In this document: positions 21,372-33,536 of the stretch, one piece after another | How positions within the stretch are numbered: position 1 is the stretch's first letter | How the letters are laid out: each line of letters opens with the position of its first letter | From: Begonia masoniana | Lineage: Eukaryota; Streptophyta; Magnoliopsida; Cucurbitales; Begoniaceae | Assembly (NCBI GenBank): GCA_022432975.1 | Contig: CM039505.1 | Location: 20,591,338-20,655,337, forward strand | Length of the DNA: 64,000 nucleotides | Direction: 5' to 3' | Made by a program: the position numbers and the translations under genes | The notes under the pieces: generated by a model | Databases searched by the model: none | What the model saw: only the letters and a program-made list of their open reading frames with translations | What the model was told of the DNA's origin: nothing

Positions 21372-22423
21372 TGATAGGCTACGGGTCTGCAATTGGGTGG
21401 AGAAACATGCAAGCGGAAGACTTGAAAAGCAACAACAGATCGGTGCTCGAAGACACCCAAAACAGACGCAGAAAACAACGAAAACAGAGAATAAACACGA
21501 AAATGGAAAGACGTATTCGGTGAGGTGGGTGAGGGATCAAATCAATTTCTTTGCCACAGAGAAGACCGATAAGGGGAGGGAAATGGAAATGGAGGTGAAT
21601 GACCCGTTGCTAGCCCAAAAGCTATCGAAGCTTCGGGTGAGAAATTCGTCGTTGCCAGTGACGAAATCACAGCGAAGGGAACTAAGGTTTCGCCGCCTTC
21701 GGTGACTGAGTATTCTTCCGAGCAACCTTGAGCTCGAGGAAGACTTGGCGAGGCCATCAGGCGCTGGGCGCGCCGGCAACGCCGAGAGAGAAGCTCTCTC
21801 TTCTCGGAAGAACTCCGACCGACGAACAAACAACGTTCTGGTTTTCCAAAAATATGTAATACTGGCTTACTGATTTACAGAGAGGGAGGAAGATTAAATA
21901 CACAGAGAAGAACGGGGGCTTCTGGCGATGGCAATGGCGATGGAAGGCGACTGCAGATGACCGTTGGCGATGAGAGAAAAGAAAGCCGTTTGGTTCTTCG
22001 GCTGAATGAGAAGCAGAAGGCGATGGCGTGCTTCTCACGTGCGGTAACAGCTTCCTTCAGCTGGTTGACGTGGCTGCTCCTTGCTGATGTGGCTTCCCAT
22101 TTGTCCACATCAGCTGCTGATGTGGCTCTTTGTTGATGACGTGGCAACTCCAACTTTAATCTTCTATTTTCTAAAACTAATACAACGTTTATATAACCTA
22201 GACAAATATTATGCTACGAGTTTACCGATAATACAAAAGTTTCGAACAATTAAATTTAAATAAAGTCAAACAAAGCTTGGTTACAAAAGTTGATAAGGGA
22301 AGACAAATTCCCCCTTTAAACCAATGGGTTGTCACCTACAAAATTAGCAAATAAATTAGGCCATAAAGATGGATAGAAGACGTACCTCAACTTGACTCGG
22401 GCCTTGGGCCTCGGGGCACATCA
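21372..22423 (-). repeat. 5' LTR of non-coding element
   Basis: Same length and ends as 16257-17308. This is the copy that would be transcribed. Confidence 0.95.
22188..22196 (-). promoter_or_regulatory. TATA box of LARD-type 5' LTR
   Basis: TTATATAAA on the minus strand about 230 bases inside the LTR start, conserved in the other LTR at 17072-17080. It would place transcription start near 22160 and make U3 about 260 bases (inference). Confidence 0.55.
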
Positions 22424-22500
22424 AGTTGCTATCGTACTTCGCCATTAATGATAAGAAGTTAAAGCTCTAGGCAAGGTCACTGTTGCTTCGCGGTTATTTT
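22424..22500 (-). repeat. Copia 5' LTR, part 2 (end uncertain)
   Basis: Begins with the second AGTTG copy, so it continues the LTR broken at 16256. The far end is not marked by a clear terminus, and about 22500 is where CGGAAGATC-type repeats begin. Confidence 0.45.
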
Positions 22501-23165
22501 GAATTCTGGCGGAAGATCACCGGTGGAAGACTTTAAAATACTTTCGGCAGAAGCACCTTGAAACGCCATCGGATGATGCGACTCTAAAATATTGAACCGG
22601 TATCGGATGATGCAGCTTTAAAATGTTGAACCGGTATCGGATGATGTAGCTTTAACAAACTGAACCGCTTTCACAAGACGTAGCTTTAACAAGCTGAACC
22701 GCAATCGGATGATGTTGCTTTAAACGCCATTGGATCATGTTGCTTTAAATGCCATCGGATGATGTTGCTTTAAAAAGCTATCGGTTGATGTTGCTTTAAA
22801 CGCCATCGGATGATGTTGCTTTAAACGCCATCGGATGATGAATCATTTTGTCGTTTAGCAATCGGATGATAAATCTTTGAACGCCATCGGATGATGTTCT
22901 TTGAACGACTTCATTTTTGTCGTTTAGCTGGCGGATGATATAGCTCTTTGAACGACTCTGCTTTCGTCGTTTTGCGATCAGATAATGTAGCTCTTCGAAC
23001 GACTTTGATTTTGTCGTTTTGCTATCGGATGAAGTAGTCTTTGAGCGACTTCACTTTTTGTCGTTTAGCGATAGGTGGATGCAACTCTTTTCTTCTTCAA
23101 TCGGTGGATGTAACCTTTTCTTCTTCAATCGGTGGATATAACTCTATTTATTAGTTTTTCAGCCC
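22500..23165. repeat. Minisatellite of CATCGGATGATG units
   Basis: Around twenty degenerate 22-30 base units of the form 'GCTTTAAACGCCATCGGATGATGTT', grading into units with GTCGTTT and CGGTGGATG. It belongs to the LTR repeat class seen at 1-360, 34630-34870 and 50930-51260. No coding. Confidence 0.75.
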
Positions 23166-25469
23166 TGTTATACTATTTAGCCCCGTACACTCAACCACAA
23201 TTGTTAGAAAACTAAAATACCATTTCCAAGGGCATTTCCAAGAGATTAAATCACATGCATAATTTAATATTCTCATTTAATAAACATAATCAAATTACAT
23301 ACTTAACATTCAAATACATCATCAAAAAAAAAAATTAGTTAGACTTAAGCACCATTTAAGTCAACAAAACCAAACGACAAAATATTAAACCCCAATTCAT
23401 TTTAAATCAAAACAATATCTATACAAAAATCTCCAAACCACCAACCAAATACCTCAAAAATACCAACATAACCAAAAAGTAACTATCACTCACAACTCCC
23501 CGAAGACCATGGTCGAGACGCCCCGACAACTGCCTACACCGGCATGCCCGTACATCACCAACTGCGTTCCAGTTCTAGCTTTCCGTAAGGCTCTCACCTG
23601 TAATCCTGTCAACACCTACACCACGGAACACAAAGCGTAAGCCTAATGCTTAGTAAGTAAGGAATAATGCATACGAAAACAAAGTGCACACTGCACAAAT
23701 CACCCTCACACACAACCCTAATACATGCGGTTTCTAACTCTCGGTTGTGTTCAACTCGTTCTCGTTTCATTACTCTTCACTTTCACTTGTGCGTCAAGCG
23801 GATACCTATCCTAACAGGATGGTCACGCGTTGACCACGCAGAGCCAGATCCGAGGCACACATCGTGTTCACACACAGGACTGCCATACATGATCGTCTCC
23901 CACGTCGATCAATGAACCTCGTTCATAATCACAACAACTTACATGCTTTCAGCTGTGACTCTCTTGTAAACACCTCCCGAATTGCCATTCTTTCTGGCAC
24001 TAGTTCGCGACGAGGTGACTTTGTGATAACCTCCCGAATTGCCATTCTTCCAGGCACTATTCGCGACGAGGCTACCTTGTGATAACCTCCCGAATTGCCA
24101 TTCTTCCAGGCACTATTCACGACAAGGCTACTCCACAAGAGACCACCACACGTCTTTTGTGGAACCCTCCAGAACTGCCCGTCTTTCAGGCACTAATTCG
24201 CGACGAGGCGACTCCACAACAGTTCACATTGCCTCACATATCTTTACATTTCACTTTCACAAATTGCAAACGATGCTCAAAACACGTATTTCGTAGTTTA
24301 AAACCCATGATGCATGTCACATACAATGCACGACACAAGACAAAAACAAAACAACCAAGCAAAAAATTCCCTATCATTCCATGGTGTTAGCCCGAAGGCA
24401 AAACACAAGCGATCCACTACTTACCTGGTGTCTCGGCACGTTCTCGCTCACTCCGTCCGACCAAATTACACCCTCAATCACCTAAAATAACGGAAACTTA
24501 GCTTAGTAACACACTAAAGGATTCTAAAGAAATCAACTGACCAAACTAACATTAACTTTTCGACCTAAAGCCACCAAACCCGATTTTTATACAATTTTTT
24601 TATCGTCCACATTCAAACGGCCATAACTTTCTCGTTGTTCAACGGATTTTGACGTGCCACCCCAACTCGGAAACCTCTACACATCTACTATCCATTGAAA
24701 CACTCAAATTAACCAAATAAATCACTTATCCAATCCAAAAACCAGGGAACAGAATCGGTCCTCTTGATGCCAAATTATGTTTTTTTCCAAACTCACTTCC
24801 AATTCTTAATCTAACCACTCAAACAACCTAAACTAATTCATTCAACAACTAAATCATAAAATTTGGAAAGAAAACAAGAATTTGAACCCCAATTTTCGGA
24901 ATCCATGGTTAGGGTTTTCCAAACCCTAACCAAATCCAATCAAAACACACTAAAACCACCAAAAACCAACCCTAAAATGTATATAATCAAAACCCCACAT
25001 AATTTTACCTTAAAAACCTTGAAGAACCTTGATGGAAGATGGAGAGAACAGCAGCTATGGAGGAAGGGAGAATGGCGTGGGAGTTGGAGGAAGAAGAAGA
25101 AGAATTTTCCATTTAAACCTAACATTTCATTCACTTTTAAATTTCCTCCTCCAATGATTTTAAAATTGCAATTTAAACCCACACTTTTCCTTTCTCTTTT
25201 TTTCCAATGTGACTACCATCTTTAACCACTTCTTTAATTAAATTTTCCAATTTTTTTTATTTCACCTAATTTCCTTTCTATTTCACTTTTACTAAATTTC
25301 TATTGGTTAATAAAACTTTTGACTTTTCAAACACTTTTGGTGGTTTGAATTGTCAACATCATTTCTTCCCTTTGTATTATACTCTAATCCCTTCATCACT
25401 TAGCAATAAACTCTTATACGTAACTTAACCTAGGGCTATGCACATTATTGAAATTTTTCGGGTGTTACA
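23166..25469 (-). repeat. Isolated LTR, family E
   Basis: Runs from TGTTATACTATTTAGCCCCG to TTTTTCGGGTGTTACA. The middle has the CACCTACACCAC ... AGCCTAATGCTTAGTAAGTAAG block common to LTRs of this window in minus orientation. No second copy, primer site or internal region is present. The flanks do not match, so it may be a truncated or recombined copy. The left boundary is a judgement from the TG and the change of composition. Confidence 0.55.
23970..24215. repeat. Tandem repeat of about 57 bases in family E LTR
   Basis: Units begin CCTCCCGAATTGCCATTCTT at 23973, 24030 and 24086, with a divergent fourth unit near 24165. Each ends with GGCACTA..TCGCGACGAGG. Confidence 0.85.
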
Positions 25470-25737
25470 AAATCTCTCTTTTGTTTATTCGCATCCACCG
25501 CTGCCACTGTTCACTTTTGTCTTATTCACATCCACCTGCGAATAGTAAATTTTTGTTTATAGTTCACATTCACCTGTGAATAGTAAATTTTTGTTTGTAG
25601 TTCACATCCACCGGTGAACAGTAAATATCTCTTTTGTTTATTCGCATCCACCGCTGGCACTGTTCACCTTTGTCTTATTCACTTCTACCTGTGAATAGTA
25701 AATTTCTGTTTGCAGTTCACATTCACCGATGAAAGTT
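25470..25737. repeat. CACATCCACC / GTGAATAGTAA minisatellite
   Basis: Units of about 50 bases (TTCACATCCACCTGCGAATA, GTAAATTTTTGTTT) repeated four to five times. The same sequence follows an LTR end at 519. Confidence 0.7.
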
Positions 25738-25841
25738 TTGTCCCATTGGTGAAAGTTTTGTGGCACAATCATGATGTGGAGGAAGCCACGTGGGAAAGAC
25801 AAGAGGATGTTAGGGCCCAATATCCGAACCTCTTTGCTTAG
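25738..25841 (+). pseudogene. Gypsy pol C-terminal scrap (Tekay-type chromodomain end)
   Basis: Reads PLVKVLWHNHDVEEATWERQ and ends YPNLFA with TAG at 25839-25841, the end of a Tekay/Del-like polyprotein. It is followed by a purine tract (25869-25881) and an LTR start. The part before 25738 has been replaced by minisatellite. Confidence 0.85.
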
Positions 25842-25881
25842 GCAATTTTTGGGGGCAAAATTTATGTTAAGGTGGGTGAAA

Positions 25882-26632
25882 TGTAACACCCGGTATTTTA
25901 GCCATGTAATTATTCCTTGAATAATTAAATGGGATATACATATATTGGCCATTAATGAAGTGCGTATTTCATTGGAGTTTTGTGATACCTCAAGTGGATG
26001 TCTAGAGAAAACGGATCGGTGAATTTAACTAATAATTCAATTAGAAAATCAAACTAAACATCAACCAGAAAAGAACACCATGGTTAAAAACCAATGGGAG
26101 GGCAAATTAGTAAACCAATTAAGGTTGGTGGGAGGAAGCCAATGGTTGAGTGACACTTGGCAACTTGTTGAAGAAGCCATGTTCTTTTCTCTTCCCTCCT
26201 ACGTTAAACCCTTATTTCTCATCTGCTTCTTTCCACTGCTCTCTATTTTCTCTCCTCCAAGCGATTGCAACTTTTCCAAAAGACTTCGATTCTTCTATTT
26301 TCTTCAGTGAAGGTAATCATCTGCTAAAGTTAACGAGTTTGGATAAGTTAAAATGTGAGTTTTGTGGAAGTTTAAGGTTACAATATTTTGAGAAAAATCA
26401 CTGTTTTTAGATGAAAACACGTTAGTCTGTTTTCTAAAGGTTGAATGGAGTTTGCTGCATTTTCTACTAAGTTATTAGTTAGCATTTGCAGCTTGTTAAT
26501 TTCCCTTTTCGTGCACGTCATAGGTTCGTGAATCATCGAGATGTTCAAGACTTTCAACTCTGCAGCAAACAGGTAAGTTCATACCCGTAGGTTGGCATTT
26601 AAGGCCCTACATCGCGGAGACTCCAGGATTTT
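25882..26632 (+). repeat. Family B-like LTR, 5' part, plus orientation
   Basis: Starts TGTAACACCCGGTATTTTAG directly after the purine tract. It resembles the reverse complement of 28575-29152, so the two form inverted arms. It is cut at 26632 by the family B element. The ORF-like stretches are LTR sequence. Confidence 0.8.
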
Positions 26633-29152
26633 TGTGACGACCCCCGACCTGATCAGAGTCCGAGAGCCATCACTCCGGGACATTTAACAGAAAGCAGGAT
26701 ACACATTTTTTTTTTTACATAAGTGAACAGAACATTAGGAAACAAACAGAAAACAGACTGAACTTTTAAGAGTAAAACCTTAAAGCTTAACAGAGAAGGA
26801 AAACATTTTCGGAATTTGGAATCAAGACAGAGAAAAAGAAACAGTTAAAAACTAGACTACATAATGGATGGCAGAAGGAAAGTAGGAAGAGCAGGAAGAT
26901 TGGAAGCAAGGAGAAATGAAACAGTGCAATCGGTGGATATAATAAGACAAATGACGAACAGTGTTCAACGGAAGAGACTTAGTAAAACTGGGCAGAAGAG
27001 GTGGTGACGTCAGCCGGAAGATAGGTGACGTCAGCCGGAAGATGGGTGACGTCAGACGGAAGATACAGGCAACAGACGGAATCCGGAGAATGTAAACTAT
27101 GGGTGATGTTATCGGAAGAGGAGATGACGTCAGACGGAAGATGCAGGCAGCAGATGAGATCAGATGAGGTGATGATGTCAGCCGGATGATGGATGACGTC
27201 AACCAGAAGATACAGGCATTTACGTAATAGGCAAAAGAAAAACCTATGGTGACGTCATCAGAAGAGGAGATGACGTCAGACGGAAGATGCAGGCAGCAGA
27301 TGGAATCGGATGGGGTGATGACGTCATCCGGAAGATGGATGACGTCAACCAAAAGATACAGACATTAATCGTAATCGGCAGAAGAAAGCCTAAGGCAGAA
27401 AACACTGTTTGGCGGTGGATATGAATAAGACAAAATATGAATAGTATCAATTGGTAGATATAGTTTCAAAGGAAGAATTTACAACTTTTGACAGGAAAAC
27501 AAACAGACAGAGAGCATAAAACAGAAGACCCAAAAGTCTCAGATTCTCAAACCACTTCAAAACATGGTTCTCGAGCACAACAGGAGGTATAACAGAAACT
27601 TAAGGATACATAAAATATTCCAAACCATTTCAGAATACTTCAGAACTTAATCCAACTGTCAAATACAGCACAAACAGAAGGCATGAAAGTTGTAGACCTT
27701 CAATACCCGATTCTAAACAAGGTTGAAGGACGTACTTTACAATTGACAGATTCAAAGAAACAGACTGCATGGATAGTCCTAAAACCAGAAGTCATCCATG
27801 CACAAACTAACAGAAAATATCCCCAACAATTTCCAGATCATTCAGAACATGAATTAAACTGTCAAATACAGTAGTTTTTGAAACTTAGACATCAAAATTT
27901 GTGCATTGTTTTAAAATCTGAGGATCAGTACAGAGCCTAACATATATTTGCAGAATATTCAACAGAATTTCCTACAGAGTTTTTAAAACAAAAACACAGA
28001 ATCCTAGCAGAGTTTTAAATCTAAACACCAGAGTCCCAGTAGGGTTTACAGACATAGACTTGACTTTAAATACTTAAACCTTGGGACAGAATTTGTCTGG
28101 CTGCAGCAACCACACCCCCATGAGCTCGATCCACCAGCCACCTATTCATCAGACTGAGGCACAAAGTCCTCATTTTCGGGTTCAGTACTTTTCAGAATAC
28201 AGTGACAGTACAGAACATTACGTTTCAGTGGTAGAGGGGTATAAGTGGGGCTTATAGGGGAACTGACGAACAATGGGTGCACTATCAGGCACAAACAGTA
28301 ATACAGAACAGAACAGAAACAGATCAAGGGGCCAGTCCCCGTCCCACACTTAACCGGTACATTTCAGTCAGATTTTATCTTACTTAACTTCAAAACCGTG
28401 TACGGAAAACAGTTTTGCATGTCTTTCAGAGAAAACGTGTATGCATGAACGGTGCTTGAACATAAACTGGTAGATAACAGAAATAAGACAACAGACAACA
28501 AAAATGAACCAAAGCCAGACATTTCAGAACATAACTCTAACTCTTCTACCCAAAACAACCCGACAGAACAGAAAACTTAGTACCTCCGCGATGTAGGGCC
28601 TTAAGGGCAAACCTGCGGATATGAACTTACCTGTTTGCTGCGGGGTTGATGTTCTTGATCGTCTCGGTTTCAGTAGTTTGTGAACCTAAAACGTGATTAT
28701 ACGGTCATTAACCCTAAACCTCTCAAAAATCAATAATAGTGTAATTAAACTTGTTAACTACCGACGGATATTACCTTCACTGAAGGATGCAGGAGAAACA
28801 AAGTGTGGAACTTGTTTCAGTCGCCTGGAAGAGAAGAATAGAGAGAAGAACGAGAGGAAGCCGAGAAGTGAAATGAAGATTTCACGCAGGAGGAAGAACT
28901 TAGCTCCCTCAACAAGTTGCCAAGTGTCAGTTATCCACTGGCTATCTCTCACCAACCTTAATTTCTCTCCAAATTGCCCTTCCATTGGTTTTTAACTAAA
29001 ACATTATTTAGTCAGTCGATTCGGTCTCAGGAATCCCCTTCGTTCTATTAATCACATCGACAATTTTATTAAAACAGTCATTGCATTAATATCGGAGTAA
29101 TCCCGTTAAATTATTCGGGGAAATAATTACACGGAAAATGCCGGGTGTTACA
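26633..29152 (-). repeat. 3' LTR of family B
   Basis: TGTGACGACCCCCGACC at the low end, ATGCCGGGTGTTACA at the high end, 2520 bases. Nine TGACGTCA octamers lie between 27005 and 27347. It is homologous to the solo LTR at 46735-49375. Confidence 0.92.
27005..27347. promoter_or_regulatory. Array of nine TGACGTCA octamers
   Basis: Perfect palindromic octamers at 27005, 27026, 27047, 27125, 27194, 27250, 27271, 27319 and 27340, each followed by GCCGGAAGAT-, GACGGAAGAT- or TCCGGAAGAT-like text. TGACGTCA is the classic binding site of bZIP factors (CRE/TGA type). The function here is inferred. Confidence 0.6.
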
Positions 29153-29192
29153 TTTCACCCACCTTAACAAAAAATTTGTCCCCAAAATGTGC

Positions 29193-30173
29193 CTAAGTGA
29201 ATAGCTCTGGATATTGGGCTCTAACATCCTTTTGTCTTTCCCACGTGGCTTCCTCCACATTATGATTGCGCTACAAAACTTTCACTAATGGGATTACCCT
29301 ATTGCGCAACACCTTGAGTGACATATCTAATATATGTATAGGCCTTTCTTCATATGTCAGCGTCGGCATAATATCAAAGTCCACATGCTCCACGATGTGA
29401 GTTGGATCTCGTACACACTTCCTCAGCATCGAAACATGGAAAACATTGTGAACACCATCCATAGATGCTGGCAGCTGCAGTCTGTAAGCCATGTTTCCCA
29501 CACGCTTCAGGATGGGAAAAAGGCCAATGAATCGTGGGCTGAGCTTCCCTTTCTTACCGAATCTTATTACGCCCTTGAAAGGTGACACTTTCAGGAATAC
29601 GTCATCACCCTCAGCGAACTCTAAGTCTCTTCTTCTATGGTTTGCATAACTCTTCTGTCGACTCTGAGCAATCTTTATTCGTTGTTTGATGGCAGTTATC
29701 ACCTCGGACATCTGCTGTAATATCTCAGGGCCGATAAGCTTGGTTTCTCTGACCTCATCCCAACACAATGGGGATCTAGACTTTCTGCCGTAGAGAGCTT
29801 CATATGGAGCCATGCCAATTGTAGCCTGGTAGCTATTGTTGTAAGCGAACTCCACAAGCGGTAGGTATCTACTCCAAGGAGCATAAAATTCCAACACGCA
29901 CGACCTTAACATATCCTCTAGTATTTGAATTGTTCTCTCGGATTGCCCATCCGTCTGTGGATGAAACGCCGTGCTGAAATCCAACCTGGTGCCCAGGGAG
30001 CTTTGCAAGCTTTTCCAGAACCTAGATGTGAATCTAGGATCTCGGTCAGATACAATCGACACTGGTATCCCATGCAGCTTGACAATCTCACTAATGTATA
30101 GTTCTGCATACTGGTCCATAGAGAATGTCGTCTTCACAGGTAGAAAATGGGCCGACTTCGTCAATCTGTCCAC
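29193..30173 (-). pseudogene. Family B integrase core, GPY domain and chromodomain-like tail
   Basis: 300 open codons plus 25 beyond a stop. [28 protein letters not shown] (second aspartate), [20 protein letters not shown] (glutamate), YNNSYQATIGMAPYEALYGR and VFLKVSPFKGVIRFGKKGKL (GPY domain). Then HNVFHVSMLRKC and the VLRNRVIPLVKVL tail; after a TAG at 29273-29271 the frame resumes RNHNVEEATWER and stops at 29193. The tail matches the Tekay-type chromodomain pattern. Confidence 0.92.
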
Positions 30174-30179
30174 TATGAC

Positions 30180-31772
30180 CTATATGCTATTGTGGCCTTT
30201 AGCTATTCTTGGAAGGCCAACAAAAAAGTCCATTGTGATGTTCTCCCATTTCCACTCGGGGATCGGGAGAGGCTGAAGTGTTCCACCTGGTCGTTGATGT
30301 TCAGCCTTGACTTGTTGACATATCATACAAGACTCCACATACTTGGCCACTTCATTCTTCATATTCGGCCACCAGAAGTGAAGTTTCAAGTCTTGATACA
30401 TCTTCGTGCTTCCAGGATGCACAGAGAAAGGAGATGAGTGGGCTCCCGATATGATGTTCTTTCGTAACTCTTCATCTTTCGGAACATACCATCTATCTCT
30501 GAACTTAAGAATATCATCTCTCGAATAGCTGAATTCGGAAGAGACCATAGGCAGCTTGCTCACAATATCGGCCATTTCCTTTGAATTGGTCCTCTGGGCT
30601 TCCTTAATTTGTTCCAGGACAGTGGGCCGTAGCGTCAAGTTTGCTAGTATGGCTGACAGCGCAGAAACTACCTCCATATCGAACCTCTGTATCTCTGTCC
30701 TCAAAGGCATTGATACGGTCGATATAGCTGGTTGCATAGTATCTGACATTCTGCTCAATGCATCGGCTACTACGTTAGCTTTACCTGGGTGGTATTTAAT
30801 CTTAACATCATAATCCTTTACTAATTCTAACCACCTCCTTTGTCTCATGTTTAACTCCTTTCGAGTGAATATGTATTTTAAACTCTTGTGATGAGAAAAC
30901 ACCTCGCATGATTGTCCGTATAAGTGGTGTCTCCATACTTTCAGTGCAAACACAACTGCCGCCAACTCAAGATCGTGAGTAGTGTAGTTTTTCTCGTGGT
31001 TCTTCAGTTGTCTGGATGCGTATGCTACAACTTTCCCTTCTTGCATTAGTACACACCCCAATCCAATCTTGGAAGCATCAAAATATACGCTGAATTTGCC
31101 GTCTTCAATCGGCAATACTAATAGAGGAGCAGTGGTTAATTTTTGTTTGAGTGTCTGAAAGCTCACCTCACATGCTTCAGACCACTTGAATTTGATTACC
31201 TTCCTCGTCAAGCTGGTCATAGGCTTCGCTATTATAGAAAATCCCTTGATGAATTTCCTGTAATAACCAGCTAGTCCGATAAAGGTCCGTACCTCGCTTG
31301 CATTCCTCGGCCTTGGCCAGTCTCTTACAGCCTCAATCTTGGCCGGGTCCACAGACACTCCTTCAGCAGACACCACGTGGCCTAGGAAATTAATCTTACT
31401 CAGCCAGAATTCACATTTTGATAGTTTGGCAAATAATTGATGCTGCCTCAGAGTTGATAGCACAATTGCCAAGTGCTCCTCATGCTCGGCCTTACTTCTG
31501 GAGTAAACCAGAATGTCGTCGATGAAAACGATTACAAATTTATCCAAGAAATCTTGGAATATCCTGTTCATCAGGTCCATGAATGCTGCCGGAGCATTAG
31601 TTAACCCGAACGACATCACCAAGAATTCGTAATGCCCGTACCGGGTCCTGAAGGCAGTCTTTGGAATATCATCAGCTCTGACCTTCAACTGGTAATAGCC
31701 GGAGCGTAAGTCAATCTTAGAAAATACCCGAGCCTCTTGTAGCTGATCAAATAAATCATCGATCTTCGGCAA
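30180..31772 (-). pseudogene. Family B RT, RNase H and integrase N-terminus
   Basis: 530 codons. RT palm: [34 protein letters not shown] and the catalytic FIDDILVYS (the YVDD box position, near residue 85). RNase [37 protein letters not shown] and [20 protein letters not shown]. Integrase zinc module: [20 protein letters not shown] with CMICQQVK. It ends at a TAG just after the first core aspartate ([10 protein letters not shown]). Confidence 0.94.
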
Positions 31773-31778
31773 CGGGTA

Positions 31779-32786
31779 CTAATTCTTGATAGTGAACTTG
31801 TTCAGCTCACGGTAATCGATGCACATACATAGGGACCCATCTTTCTTTTTGATGAACAAGACAGGAGCACACCACGGAGAGAAACTAGGGCGCACAAAAC
31901 CCCTGTCAACCAAATCTTTCAGCTGAGCCTTTAACTCCCTCAAATCAATCGGCGCCATGCGGTACAGATTCTTTGATACTGGTTCAGCACCATGATATAC
32001 ATCAATTTCGAACTCGATCTCACGATCGGGTGGCAATCCCGGTAGGTCATCTAGGAAAACCTCAGGGAAGTCTCGGACTACCGGAATATTTCGAAGTTCC
32101 ACCTCACCTTGCCTTTGAACATCAACTACGTGGGCAAGAAATCCGACGCATCCTGACCTCATCAGCCGTTGAGCTTTCAAGGAAGATATAACCGGCACAC
32201 GGTGTTCCTTTGGTACTGCCTGATAGGAGAACTCTACCTTGTTCGGGCGTTTAAACGACACGAGCCCGGACCTACGGTTGATGGTGGCGTGATGTCTAAA
32301 TAGCCAGTCCATCCCCAGAATCACATCGTATCCTTTCATACCGATAACGATAAGACTGGCATACAACTTCTGGTCTCCTACTGACACTATATCACCCCGT
32401 GCAACCTGCTCGGAGTGCAAAAACTCTCCGGACGGCAGCATAATGCTGTAGGGCTTATCTGACGACGTACTACAAAACTTCTGTCTAACTACGAAGTCCA
32501 TGGCCACAAACAAATGTGTGGCCCCCGTGTCCCACAAGGTATAAGCAGGTACATTACATATCAAGATTGTACCTGTAATTGATGTGTGCTGATCAGCATC
32601 ATCAACATCCTCCATCACTCCAAACACCCTAGGTACGGCAAGGTTTGGTCTCGTGTCCGATATTGGGTAATCCCGAACATGATGGCCTCCTTTGCCACAT
32701 CGGAAACATTGGCCAGTAGCAAGCCTGCATTCCCCTCTGTGAGGCTTCTGGCACCGCGGGCATACAGAAAGTTGAGGAGCCCCCAT
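31779..32786 (-). pseudogene. Family B nucleocapsid, protease and RT start
   Basis: 335 codons. The zinc knuckle [14 protein letters not shown] (residues about 27-40) has tyrosine where the last cysteine belongs. Protease: [13 protein letters not shown] with catalytic D-T-G near residues 86-88, and VILGMDWLF. Conserved linker: [22 protein letters not shown] start: [20 protein letters not shown]. The frame ends at a TAG inside RT. Confidence 0.92.
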
Positions 32787-32819
32787 TGGTCTCTTTCCTT
32801 TGTCTTGATAAAGGATGGT

Positions 32820-33536
32820 TTAATTGGGCCTCTTGATGCCCCTGTTCTGCTGCTGTTGAGGTTGTAAATTCCGACCTCTTTGTTGTTGTTGCTGTTGAGG
32901 GGCATTCCGAATAATCCCCCTTGATGAATCCCTTTGTCTTAGGGATTTCATTTCCAAGGCTTCTAACTGGTAAGCCTTGGCCACTACCTTCGTATACGGG
33001 CTCTCATCAAATCCTCCGTATGAAATTCCTCGTAAGAGGTCCAACTTCAAACCTTGAATGAATTGGTGCACCTTATTCTCATCAGTGGCCACCAGTTGTG
33101 TTGCATATCGGGATAATGATTCAAACTTCTGAACATATTCTGCCACTGACCCATATTGTCGCAGCTGAGAGAACTCAAGCAACTTTTCCTTCCTCACTCC
33201 TCGATCAAAGTACTTCTCATAGAAGATTTTCGTGAATCCTTCCCAGCTTAATGCCACTATAGTCGACTGCACTGTGTCCCACCAAAATCCAGCACTTTCG
33301 ATGAGATAGAACGTGGCACAATTAACTTTCTTGTTGTCTTCCACTTCTGCATAACTGAACATCTTCTCCATTGTTCGAATCCAGGTTTCAGCACGGGTCA
33401 AGTCTGCAGACAGTCCATCAAATGAAGGCGGCTGGAGTCGCCGGAATCTATCTCCACTGTTGTCACGTGAAGCATTTCCATGGTTGTTATTGTTATTATT
33501 CCCGCTGTCTTCTCTGGCCATCATACGTTCCACCAT
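32820..33536 (-). pseudogene. Family B gag capsid region
   Basis: 238 codons open from an internal ATG. RLQPPSFDGLSADLTRAETW, then GFWWDTVQSTIVALSWEGFT, FYEKYFDRGVRKEKLLEF and GSVAEYVQKFESLSRYA are the retrotransposon gag (capsid) domain, residues about 33-170. A glutamine-rich linker follows (residues about 205-235) and the frame ends in TAA before the zinc knuckle. The true start is 28 codons upstream, beyond a TAG. Confidence 0.9.

Larger units (their letters stand above)
16257..22423 (-). mobile_element. Complete non-coding LTR element (LARD type), target duplication AGTTG
   Basis: Two LTRs of exactly 1052 bases (16257-17308 and 21372-22423), TG...CA ended, flank a 4063-base internal region without any credible reading frame. 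A tRNA-iMet primer complement at 21358-21369, two bases from the right LTR, and a purine-rich tract (CCGGAGAGGA on the minus strand) beside the left LTR set the orientation as minus. AGTTG is duplicated at 16252-16256 and 22424-22428. By hand I count about 18 differences between the LTRs, under 2 percent, so insertion is recent relative to its neighbours. It must have been moved by proteins of another element (inference). On the minus strand its LTR starts TGATGTGCCCCG, as does the solo LTR at 34875-35865. Confidence 0.95.

Noticed and set aside
22500..23165. CRISPR-like array
   Set aside because: Units are degenerate, of uneven length, without unique spacers, and the DNA is plant nuclear; it is minisatellite drift inside LTR-type sequence.
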